Source: Microcoleaceae cyanobacterium UBA11344 | GTDB lineage: Bacteria; Cyanobacteriota; Cyanobacteriia; Cyanobacteriales; Microcoleaceae | Length of the DNA stretch: 5,056 nt | Reading direction: 5' to 3' | NCBI GenBank assembly: GCA_003483675.1 | Contig: DMYK01000319.1 | Coordinates: 2,916-7,971, forward strand | Program-made: the position numbers and the translations under genes | The notes under the pieces: generated by a model | Told to the model about the DNA's origin: nothing | Database searches by the model: none | What the model saw: only the letters and a program-made list of their open reading frames with translations | Shown here: piece after piece, positions 1 to 5,056 of the stretch | Numbering within the stretch: the stretch's first letter is position 1 | Layout: each line of letters begins with the position of its first letter

Positions 1-1235
1 AATAGTTGCTCGTAGCGCCCACCTGCGATATCCCAGGTATATTCGCTTTCGATGTGCGATCGAGCATTTCGAGACAATTCGTGTCTTAGGTGTGGATTTT
101 CAAACAAACTGCTAATCGCCTCAACATACTCCTGAACTCGATTCGCCCGCAAGGCCCTGAGCGGTTGTGGGCCACCGCCGACGGCTAAACCTTCCAAACC
201 TCGATCGCTAGCAACAACAGGAGTTCCCGCAGCCATCGCCTCCAAAGTTTTATTTTTAATCCCAAAACCAATTCGCATCGGCACCACACAAACAGCAGCC
301 TGATGCAAATATTCTGCCACCTTTTGTACCCTGCCTACTACTTGAATTCCCGGTAGTTTCCCCAAGGCCGAGACTTCCGGGACTGGCGAGGTTCCGACTA
401 AAGTTAGAGTAGTATCGGGATACCGCTGCTGTACGATCGGCAATATCTCCAAACTCAAAAATCGCGCCGCGTCAATATTGGGCAAATTATTCATGGCCCC
501 TGCAAATATTAAGGTATGGCCTCCCGGATCGATCGAGCGATCGGGAAATTCGATTAAATCAACTCCGTTAGGAATTACCTCAATAGTTGGCATTGAGAAA
601 TATTCTATGCCTTTTCCGATCTCCCCTGGCGACAACAATTCGAAAAGTTGTCGCCTGTCTGTGGATGTTGTGGCCACAATGCGGGAGAATTTGGAACAGT
701 AACGTTTTTCGTAGCGGGCTAGCAGGGGTAAATTTAGTCGATCGCGCAGGGGTTTTTCAGATGTGCTTGTTTCTAACATTTGCTGACAAGTTCCCCAAAC
801 TGAACTGTGAATATTTACAACTGTCAGGACTTTTTGCCGCCATTCTGGACGAACGTAAATCTCATTAACGCTGTGTTCGCAAGTAACAGCATCACACTTC
901 TCTGCTGCTACTAACTCATCTACCCAATTCTGCATTGCTGGCGAGTACCTTGAGAGTACATTCGGAGGTGTCCCGGACCATAAAAATCGACCAAAACGCT
1001 GGATTTTGTCGGTGATCCTCGGTGAAACAGTGCCAAGATTGTCGAAAACGGCTAATTCTGCAACTTGCTGGCGCAATTCGTCAATTTGTGCATCTGTCAC
1101 ATCGGGCGATCGGACTGTTCCCAGAATTACATCATGGCGCCGGCTCAAATATTTTAATAAATTAAACGTCCTTACCTGGGTTCCTCCCCGGCTTGGGGGA
1201 TAGGGAAAAGTGGAGGAAAGCATTAGAATCTGCAT
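1..1235 (-). CDS. GT-B fold glycosyltransferase, GT4/group 1 type (C-terminal end off window)
   Basis: This is a probable cytoplasmic or membrane-associated retaining glycosyltransferase that moves a sugar from an activated donor to a growing glycan. Reading the minus strand from ATG at 1235 gives 411 uninterrupted codons up to the window edge. The N-terminal Rossmann half opens with MQILMLSSTFPYPPSRGGTQ (residues 1-20), the glycine-rich acceptor-side loop typical of the family. The second half has NGVD (223-226), LIFAGAMNNLPN (242-253) and a donor-site block, GFGIKNKTLEAMAAG (323-337). E332 fits the second Glu of the GT4 E-x7-E motif; the first Glu position appears replaced, as in many related enzymes. 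An in-frame TGA at 1275-1277 lies upstream and no earlier ATG exists, so 1235 is the best start; no Shine-Dalgarno is visible. It is divergent from the TPR gene. Donor and acceptor are unknown. Only a short C-terminal tail should be missing. Confidence 0.9.
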   Translation of the reverse strand, partial: MQILMLSSTFPYPPSRGGTQVRTFNLLKYLSRRHDVILGTVRSPDVTDAQIDELRQQVAELAVFDNLGTVSPRITDKIQRFGRFLWSGTPPNVLSRYSPAMQNWVDELVAAEKCDAVTCEHSVNEIYVRPEWRQKVLTVVNIHSSVWGTCQQMLETSTSEKPLRDRLNLPLLARYEKRYCSKFSRIVATTSTDRRQLFELLSPGEIGKGIEYFSMPTIEVIPNGVDLIEFPDRSIDPGGHTLIFAGAMNNLPNIDAARFLSLEILPIVQQRYPDTTLTLVGTSPVPEVSALGKLPGIQVVGRVQKVAEYLHQAAVCVVPMRIGFGIKNKTLEAMAAGTPVVASDRGLEGLAVGGGPQPLRALRANRVQEYVEAISSLFENPHLRHELSRNARSHIESEYTWDIAGGRYEQL

Positions 1236-1272
1236 GGGATGTTTGATAAACAGGATTGAGGGAAAGCCTATG

Positions 1273-1345
1273 TGTCATGCGATCCAACGCATAGCTCAGG
1301 ATTGCGAAGTATCGAGCGAGATGCTTCGCTTTGCTCAGCATGACA
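1273..1345. repeat. Extragenic inverted-repeat element
   Basis: The ends are a perfect 8-bp inverted repeat, TGTCATGC (1273-1280) and GCATGACA (1338-1345). Inside is a strong hairpin: GCGAAGTATC (1304-1313) pairs with GATGCTTCGC (1320-1329) through one G-T wobble around a 6-nt loop. Its minus-strand reading (TGTCATGCTGAGCAAAGCGA and onward) resembles a dispersed palindromic repeat I know from many bacterial intergenic regions, but copy number in this genome cannot be seen. It lies in the divergent region between the GT4 and TPR genes. The flanks show no obvious target duplication and there is no internal ORF, so it is a non-autonomous or structural repeat. The remaining intergenic DNA (1236-1272 and 1346-1439) shows no convincing promoter. 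Confidence 0.65.
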
Positions 1346-1439
1346 GAATTACGTTGAAATGCGTCCAGGACTAATAAATAAAGTGGCGGCCAAGCGATAA
1401 GATTGATTGATACAAACCTTTTTAAGAATCCTCGCACCT

Positions 1440-1910
1440 ATGGACGAATTATCTGTTAAGGCGTTGCTCGAAGATTTGAAAAACTCCGACGAAAGCGTGC
1501 GCGATCGGGCGACTACAGAACTCTGGCGCACTTGGTTTTACCAGAAGGGAGAGTACGGGATGCAAATTCTCAGGCGATCGCAAGTTTCCCTAGATGCAGG
1601 GGATGTTCGCCACGCTTTGAATTTGCTGACAAAACTGATTTCTCAAGAGCCTGATTTTGCTGAAGCTTGGAATCGGCGCGCCGTACTCCACTATACCCAA
1701 GGAAATTATAAAAAGTCGATCCACGACTGCGAAATCGTCCTCAAACTAAACCCGGTGCATTTTGGGGCGATGCATGGTATGGGTTTGTGCTATGCTGCCT
1801 TGGGAGAATACATAAATGCGATTCAAGCTTTTCGCCGAGCTTTGGCAATTCAACCCTTTGCTTTGGTGAATCAAAAGTTAATTCTCGAATGTACGGCTCG
1901 TTTGAGTTAA
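1440..1910 (+). CDS. TPR-repeat protein, small, conserved-type
   Basis: This encodes a 156-residue soluble protein with no signal peptide or membrane segment. Residues 1-35 form a charged helical segment resembling a single HEAT-like unit (LLEDLKNSDESVRDRA, 9-24). They are followed by about three tetratricopeptide units: a degenerate one near 40-73, then clear ones at about 74-107 (AEAWNRRAVLHYTQGNYKKS, 74-93) and 108-141 (GLCYAALGEYINAIQAFRRA, 115-134), with a capping helix to the stop. TPRs are protein-protein interaction scaffolds; no partner or catalytic activity can be inferred. ATG 1440 is chosen because an in-frame TGA at 1404-1406 leaves only a TTG (1407) upstream, and the protein begins naturally at MDELS. 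No clear ribosome-binding site precedes it. It sits between two glycosyltransferase genes, divergent from the first. The stop is followed within 5 nt by heptamer repeats. Confidence 0.88.
   Translation: MDELSVKALLEDLKNSDESVRDRATTELWRTWFYQKGEYGMQILRRSQVSLDAGDVRHALNLLTKLISQEPDFAEAWNRRAVLHYTQGNYKKSIHDCEIVLKLNPVHFGAMHGMGLCYAALGEYINAIQAFRRALAIQPFALVNQKLILECTARLS
1574..1581. repeat. HIP1 octamer GCGATCGC
   Basis: This is a perfect HIP1 palindrome inside the TPR gene. HIP1 is the highly over-represented octamer of many cyanobacterial genomes. Partial CGATCG cores recur through the window, for example at 57, 202, 434, 530, 538, 739, 1107, 2761 and 3199. It serves here as a taxonomic marker; no local function is inferred. 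Confidence 0.9.
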
Positions 1911-1915
1911 CAATA

Positions 1916-1979
1916 GGGAATAGGGCATTGGGAATAGGGAATAGGGCATTGGGCCGAAAAGCATTGGGCATTGGGCATA
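1916..1979. repeat. Heptamer short tandem repeat array (GGGAATA/GGGCATT)
   Basis: The array holds successive 7-bp units of form GGGNATN: GGGAATA (1916), GGGCATT (1923), GGGAATA (1930), GGGAATA (1937), GGGCATT (1944), a degenerate GGGCCGA (1951), an off-phase AAAAGCATT stretch, then GGGCATT (1966) and GGGCATA (1973). Another GGGCATT lies at 2020-2026 beyond a hairpin. This matches the style of the short tandemly repeated heptamers known in filamentous cyanobacteria. It begins 5 nt after the TPR stop codon. Open frames on either strand here are low-complexity translations, not genes. Confidence 0.85.
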
Positions 1980-1980
1980 G

Positions 1981-2016
1981 CCCTTCGACTACGCTCAGGG
2001 GTCATGTAGTCGAAGT
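1981..2016. repeat. 36-bp hairpin element inserted in the heptamer array
   Basis: A perfect 10-bp inverted repeat, CTTCGACTAC (1983-1992) and GTAGTCGAAG (2006-2015), encloses a 13-nt loop containing GCTCAG. It resembles the dispersed CTTCGACTACGCTCAG-type bacterial repeat and shares CTTCG plus GCTCAG with the element at 1273-1345. It is bordered by ATAG at 1977-1980 and 2017-2020. It could also act as a hairpin at the 3' end of the TPR transcript, but no T-run follows directly, so it is not called a terminator. Positions 2027-2095 hold nothing else clear before the next gene. Confidence 0.75.
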
Positions 2017-2095
2017 ATAGGGCATTGGTGGTTCTTTTCCCTGGGCTGAATTGCGAAATTTTTCCACAATCTCAAATCTAAAATAGTATAAATTT

Positions 2096-3043
2096 GTGCC
2101 GAAAATTAGCGTTTGTATTCCTACTTGCAATCGAGTGCATTTGCTGGCCAGTGCGATCGCCAGCGTGCTAGATCAAACTTATACAGATTTTGAATTAATT
2201 GTCTGCGATGACGGCTCAACTGACAGCACTCCGCTGTTAATGTCGGAATTTGTAGGCCGCGAGATTCGGTACATTCGCCACCCGCAGAATATCGGTAAAA
2301 GCAATAATATGCGATCGGGCTTTGCGGCGGCTAGGGGCGAATATTTTATTAAGTTTGACGATGACGATCGCCTGACTGCACATTTTTTAGAACGGACATC
2401 TGCTATTTTAGATAAAGACCCCAGCATCGATTTTGTCAGTACCGATCACTGGGTGATTGACATTAACAATCAGATTGACGAAAGCCAGACTAAACTCAAT
2501 TCGCACAGGTGGGGCCGCAGCTCGTTGTCGGCGGGAATTATTGAAGATTTGTTGACCACAGTTTTTCTGAGACAAAGTTTGCAAATAGGTGCAACTTTGT
2601 TTCGCCGCAGTGCGTTGCAAGAAGTAGGGTTTCTGCGGCAAAATTGGCAAAATTGCGAAGATAACGATTTGTTTGTCAGACTTGCGATTGCGGACAAAAA
2701 GTGCTATTATTTGCCGGAACTTTTGATGGAATATCGATTTCATGCAGCACAGCAAGGGAGCGATCGGGCTATTCCCTATTTGACAGATAAATTGCGCTAT
2801 TTGACAAGCTATGAGTTTGATTTGGAGAAGTTGGAAACTGTCAGGCTCAGAAGGCTTGCAGAAACTCAATTAGCGCTGGGTTTGCGACTGATTGAGGTGG
2901 GTGAAACTGAAAAAGGGCGGCGGATGGTGCGGGCAGGAAAGTCTGTTTCTGAGGCGAAAATGTGGGCGGGTTTGGGGCTGTCGCTGCTGCCAATTGAGTG
3001 GCGGGGGAGGGCTTTGGCGGCGGTGCGAGAGTTGATGAAATAA
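2096..3043 (+). CDS. Family 2 glycosyltransferase (GT-A fold)
   Basis: This is a predicted inverting, metal-dependent glycosyltransferase of 315 residues. The GT-A core is textbook: the N-terminal strand PKISVCIPTCNR (2-13), nucleotide-contacting DDGSTD (38-43), NIGKSNNMRSG (65-75), the metal-binding DXD region KFDDDDR (86-92), and the catalytic-base style motif EDNDL (188-192). After the core, about residues 230-315 are helical and rich in Arg, Leu and Glu, with no strong membrane segment. The start is GTG at 2096: an in-frame TAG at 2084-2086 leaves no other start, and the conserved PKIS strand needs residue 2. No Shine-Dalgarno is visible. It lies downstream of the TPR gene but is separated from it by 185 bp of repeats, so co-transcription is uncertain. 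Donor and acceptor are unknown; surface polysaccharide synthesis is an inference. Confidence 0.93.
   Translation: MPKISVCIPTCNRVHLLASAIASVLDQTYTDFELIVCDDGSTDSTPLLMSEFVGREIRYIRHPQNIGKSNNMRSGFAAARGEYFIKFDDDDRLTAHFLERTSAILDKDPSIDFVSTDHWVIDINNQIDESQTKLNSHRWGRSSLSAGIIEDLLTTVFLRQSLQIGATLFRRSALQEVGFLRQNWQNCEDNDLFVRLAIADKKCYYLPELLMEYRFHAAQQGSDRAIPYLTDKLRYLTSYEFDLEKLETVRLRRLAETQLALGLRLIEVGETEKGRRMVRAGKSVSEAKMWAGLGLSLLPIEWRGRALAAVRELMK
2153..2160. repeat. HIP1 octamer GCGATCGC
   Basis: This is the second perfect HIP1 palindrome, near the 5' end of the family 2 glycosyltransferase gene. It supports a cyanobacterial origin; no specific function is inferred. Confidence 0.9.
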
Positions 3044-3221
3044 CCATCAATAAGAGTTATTAATTATCCGCAGCGGATCATATATTAATTTTAATTAGAG
3101 TAGGGGGTTTTGTCTGGGCTGGAGATTGGCTCGGATTTGGCAAGGGTGGAGAACTGGCCGGGGATCGTGGAGAGAGTCGGTGCCCAAAAATAAAAATGCG
3201 ATCGGACACGTTTTACATTAA

Positions 3222-3239
3222 ATTAAGAAATTAAGAAAT
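3222..3239. repeat. AT-rich 8-bp tandem repeat
   Basis: ATTAAGAA occurs twice back to back (3222-3229 and 3230-3237), followed by AT. The tract also holds TTA-N8-TAA (3213-3226), a spacing like that described for CmpR/RbcR-type LysR regulators. In such AT-rich DNA that match is weak. Confidence 0.5.
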
Positions 3240-3264
3240 ACTGAAAAATTAAGTGTTTACCAGT

Positions 3265-3293
3265 TTGACATCGATCGTGCGCGAAGGCAGATT
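3265..3293 (+). promoter_or_regulatory. Candidate bicA promoter (-35 TTGACA)
   Basis: A perfect -35 hexamer TTGACA (3265-3270) stands 17 bp before a poor -10, CAGATT (3288-3293), with AT-rich DNA upstream. If used, it would give a leader of roughly 120 nt. A better isolated -10, TATCAT (3324-3329), has no good -35 partner. This is assigned from hexamers alone. Confidence 0.3.
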
Positions 3294-3380
3294 TTTCATT
3301 GGGTCTGTCCTGCTCGTGCTATCTATCATGCCATTAGGGAAAACTTTTGCCCTGAAACTAGGTGAAGGGATCAAAGTCAG

Positions 3381-3410
3381 CATTGTTAAATTCTGTATAG
3401 TTTATTAATG
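3381..3410 (+). promoter_or_regulatory. Imperfect dyad over a -10-like hexamer, before bicA
   Basis: CATTGTTAA (3381-3389) and TTATTAATG (3402-3410) are inverted repeats matching at 7 of 9 positions around a 12-nt spacer. The spacer contains TATAGT (3396-3401), which resembles a -10. The right arm ends 8 nt before the bicA ATG. Inorganic-carbon transporter genes in cyanobacteria are known targets of LysR-type regulators (CcmR/NdhR, CmpR), which bind such dyads. Binding here is an inference, and the sequence does not match the published NdhR consensus as I recall it. Confidence 0.35.
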
Positions 3411-3418
3411 CACCACTC

Positions 3419-5056
3419 ATGTCAATTACAAATCAGATTCGTTTTAATAATCTCCAGGGGGACATCTTCGGCGGTGTCACGGCTGCCATCGTCTCGCTGC
3501 CCCTGGCCCTCGCCTTCGGGGTCGCTTCGGGAATCGGGCCGATCGGGGGACTGTACGGTGCCATTTGCGTTGGCTTCTTTGCCGCGCTGTTTGGTGGCAC
3601 CCCAACACTGATTTCTGAACCCACAGGGCCGATGACTGTGGTGATGACTGCGATCGTCGCATCCCTCACCGCCAGCAATCCCGAACAAGGGCTCGCAATG
3701 GCGTTTACCGTTGTGATGCTGGCGGGGCTGTTTCAAATCATCTTTGGTATTTTCAAATTAGGGAAATACGTCACCCTGATGCCCTACAGCGTGATTTCCG
3801 GCTTTATGTCGGGAATTGGCGTCATTTTGATCATTCTGCAAATTGCACCGTTTCTGGGTCAAGCCCCGCCCAAAGGCGGTGTTTTGGGCACTTTTATGGC
3901 AATTCCGCAGTTGGTGGCTAACGTGAATCCGCCGGAAGCAATTCTCGGTGCCTTGACGCTGGCGATCATTTTCCTGATGCCCAAGAAGCTGAAAAAAATC
4001 GTGCCTCCGCAATTGATAGCGCTGATTGTGGGCACGGTAATTTCCCTGACGGTGTTTCAGGGCACTGATATTCGCCGGATTGGGGAAATTCCGGTGGGAC
4101 TGCCCCCCTTGCAATTGCCGACTTTTTCCGCCGGTCAAATCACGGTGATGTTTGTGGATGCGGTGATGCTGGGGATGCTGGGCTGTATCGATACCTTGCT
4201 GACGGCGGTGGTGGCGGACAGTCTGACGCGAACTGAGCACAAGTCGGATAAGGAGTTGATCGGTCAAGGGATTGGCAACATCGTGTCGGGGCTCTGCGGT
4301 GGCTTACCGGGCGCCGGAGCGACGATGGGAACTGTGGTCAATATCCAAACAGGCGCGACTTCGGCGTTGTCGGGTTTAACTCGGGCGTTGGTGTTGCTGG
4401 TGGTGGTTTTGGGGGCGGCGAAGTTAACTGAACCGATTCCGATGGCGGTGTTGGCTGGTATTGCGCTGAAGGTGGGGATTGATATCCTTGACTGGAGTTT
4501 CCTGAAACGATCGCACAAAGTATCTGTTAAGGGTTCCCTGATCATGTACGGGGTGCTGTTTTTGACTGTGTTTGTGGATCTGATTGTGGCGGTGGGCGTG
4601 GGCGTCTTTATTGCCAATATCCTGACTATCGAACGGCTGAGTAGTTTGCAGTCTGCGGGTGTGAAGCTGATTTCCGATACGGATGATGATGCGATCGTCA
4701 GTGATCAGGAGAAGCAACTCTTGGATCAGGGTAAGGGGCGCGTGTTGCTGTTCTGCTTGAGCGGGCCGATGATTTTTGGCTTGTCGAAGGCGATTTCCCG
4801 CGAACACAATGCCATGAAGGATGCGGATGCTTTGGTGATGGATCTGACTGCTGTGCCCATGCTGGGGGTGACGGCTTCGCTGGCGATCGAAAATGCGCTC
4901 CGCGATGCTTGCGATAAGGGCTTGCAGGTTTACATCGTCGGTGCTAGCGAGAAAATTCAGCAGCGCTTGCAGAAGTTGGGATTGTTGGATCTGATCGCGC
5001 CTGAGCATTTCCTGAGCGATCGTACCGCAGCCTTGCAGCAAGCCGTCGCTGTGGTT
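3419..5056 (+). CDS. bicA: BicA Na+-dependent bicarbonate transporter, SulP family (3' end off window)
   Basis: BicA imports HCO3- with Na+ across the plasma membrane, a high-flux, lower-affinity arm of the CO2-concentrating mechanism. The open frame gives 546 residues and runs off the right edge; PCC 7002 BicA has about 566, so roughly 20 are missing. Residues 1 to about 415 are the multi-helix SulP transport domain, starting with RFNNLQGDIFGG (8-19) and including GGTPTLISEPTGPMTVVMTA (59-78). T69, D258, T262 and the G300-A301-T302 turn, which I recall as lying around the substrate/Na+ site of the PCC 7002 protein, are all present at identical numbering. A cytoplasmic STAS domain follows from about 438, with GRVLLF (440-445) and LGVTASLAIENA. 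ATG 3419 is the first start after an in-frame TAG (3398-3400), and its MSITNQI opening matches the PCC 7002 N-terminus; no Shine-Dalgarno is seen. Similarity is recalled, not computed. Confidence 0.96.
   Translation, partial: MSITNQIRFNNLQGDIFGGVTAAIVSLPLALAFGVASGIGPIGGLYGAICVGFFAALFGGTPTLISEPTGPMTVVMTAIVASLTASNPEQGLAMAFTVVMLAGLFQIIFGIFKLGKYVTLMPYSVISGFMSGIGVILIILQIAPFLGQAPPKGGVLGTFMAIPQLVANVNPPEAILGALTLAIIFLMPKKLKKIVPPQLIALIVGTVISLTVFQGTDIRRIGEIPVGLPPLQLPTFSAGQITVMFVDAVMLGMLGCIDTLLTAVVADSLTRTEHKSDKELIGQGIGNIVSGLCGGLPGAGATMGTVVNIQTGATSALSGLTRALVLLVVVLGAAKLTEPIPMAVLAGIALKVGIDILDWSFLKRSHKVSVKGSLIMYGVLFLTVFVDLIVAVGVGVFIANILTIERLSSLQSAGVKLISDTDDDAIVSDQEKQLLDQGKGRVLLFCLSGPMIFGLSKAISREHNAMKDADALVMDLTAVPMLGVTASLAIENALRDACDKGLQVYIVGASEKIQQRLQKLGLLDLIAPEHFLSDRTAALQQAVAVV

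Larger units (their letters stand above)
3044..3418. other. Gene-free stretch upstream of bicA
   Basis: No ORF here has credible coding character on either strand. It opens with an AT-rich patch containing the palindrome ATCCGC-A-GCGGAT (3066-3078). This could form a short 3-nt-loop hairpin after the glycosyltransferase stop, but it lacks a following T-run, so it is not a convincing terminator. Next comes a G/purine-rich tract (about 3099-3180) of unknown nature, then an AT-rich tract with a direct repeat, then promoter-like sequences. A small imperfect hairpin (AGGG 3336-3339 with CCCT 3350-3353) lies in the probable bicA leader. The length suggests regulatory content for bicA. Confidence 0.6.

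Noticed and set aside
478..1203. Plus-strand open frames opposite the GT4 gene
   Set aside because: The minus strand carries an unbroken 411-codon glycosyltransferase with ordered motifs, so these are shadows.
1407..1439. TTG start adding 11 residues to the TPR protein
   Set aside because: The extension is not TPR- or HEAT-like, and ATG 1440 gives the expected MDELS beginning.
1741..2020. Small open frames across the heptamer array (both strands)
   Set aside because: Their repeated IGNRALGIGNRALG- or PNALFPIPNALFPI-type peptides come from translating the repeat DNA.
3066..3078. Rho-independent terminator after the family 2 glycosyltransferase
   Set aside because: The palindrome allows only a 5-bp stem with a 3-nt loop and no U-tract follows, so it is not reported as a terminator.
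3408..3611. ATG at 3408 as an alternative gene start
   Set aside because: It is out of frame with bicA (11 nt before its ATG), gives a 67-residue Ser/Arg/Pro-rich product with no homology I recognise, and overlaps the conserved bicA N-terminus.
3422..4267. Other minus-strand frames opposite the 5' half of bicA
   Set aside because: Same reason; they have compositional bias typical of antisense to a membrane-protein gene and no recognisable motif.
4264..5041. Long minus-strand open frames opposite bicA
   Set aside because: They are shadows of the bicA reading frame: their translations are low-complexity (Gln/His/Arg- or Thr/Pro-rich) with no domain, while the plus strand encodes a clear transporter.

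Overview
The window looks like a piece of a cyanobacterial chromosome. The evidence is dense CGATCG/HIP1-type sites (two perfect GCGATCGC octamers and at least a dozen CGATCG cores in 5 kb), AT-rich gene-free stretches with short GGGNATN heptamer repeats, a small TPR protein of a type I associate with cyanobacteria, and an unmistakable BicA bicarbonate transporter. A filamentous Oscillatoria/Microcoleus-like host is only a guess.

Layout: (1) 1-1235, minus strand, a GT-B (GT4-type) glycosyltransferase whose C-terminal end runs off the left edge. (2) 1236-1439, a divergent intergenic region carrying an extragenic inverted-repeat element. (3) 1440-1910, plus strand, a 156-residue TPR protein. 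(4) 1911-2095, an intergenic region made mostly of GGGAATA/GGGCATT heptamers, interrupted by a 36-bp hairpin element. Removing 40 bp here restores the heptamer phase exactly, which is an insertion signature. (5) 2096-3043, plus strand, a GT-A family 2 glycosyltransferase starting at GTG. (6) 3044-3418, a gene-free stretch with a small palindrome, an AT-rich tandem repeat, promoter-like sequences and a dyad just before the next gene. (7) 3419-5056, plus strand, bicA, with about 20 C-terminal residues missing at the right edge.

Functionally, the two glycosyltransferases probably belong to cell-envelope or exopolysaccharide synthesis, though neither donor nor acceptor can be read from sequence. 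The TPR protein between them is likely a protein-interaction factor of unknown partner. bicA is a separate unit: a SulP-family Na+-dependent bicarbonate importer of the plasma membrane that feeds the CO2-concentrating mechanism. Its key pore residues match the numbering of the Synechococcus PCC 7002 protein. I see no tRNA, rRNA, CRISPR array, transposase or defence system. The least ordinary signals are the repeat-in-repeat structure at 1916-2026 and the dyad overlapping a -10-like hexamer before bicA.
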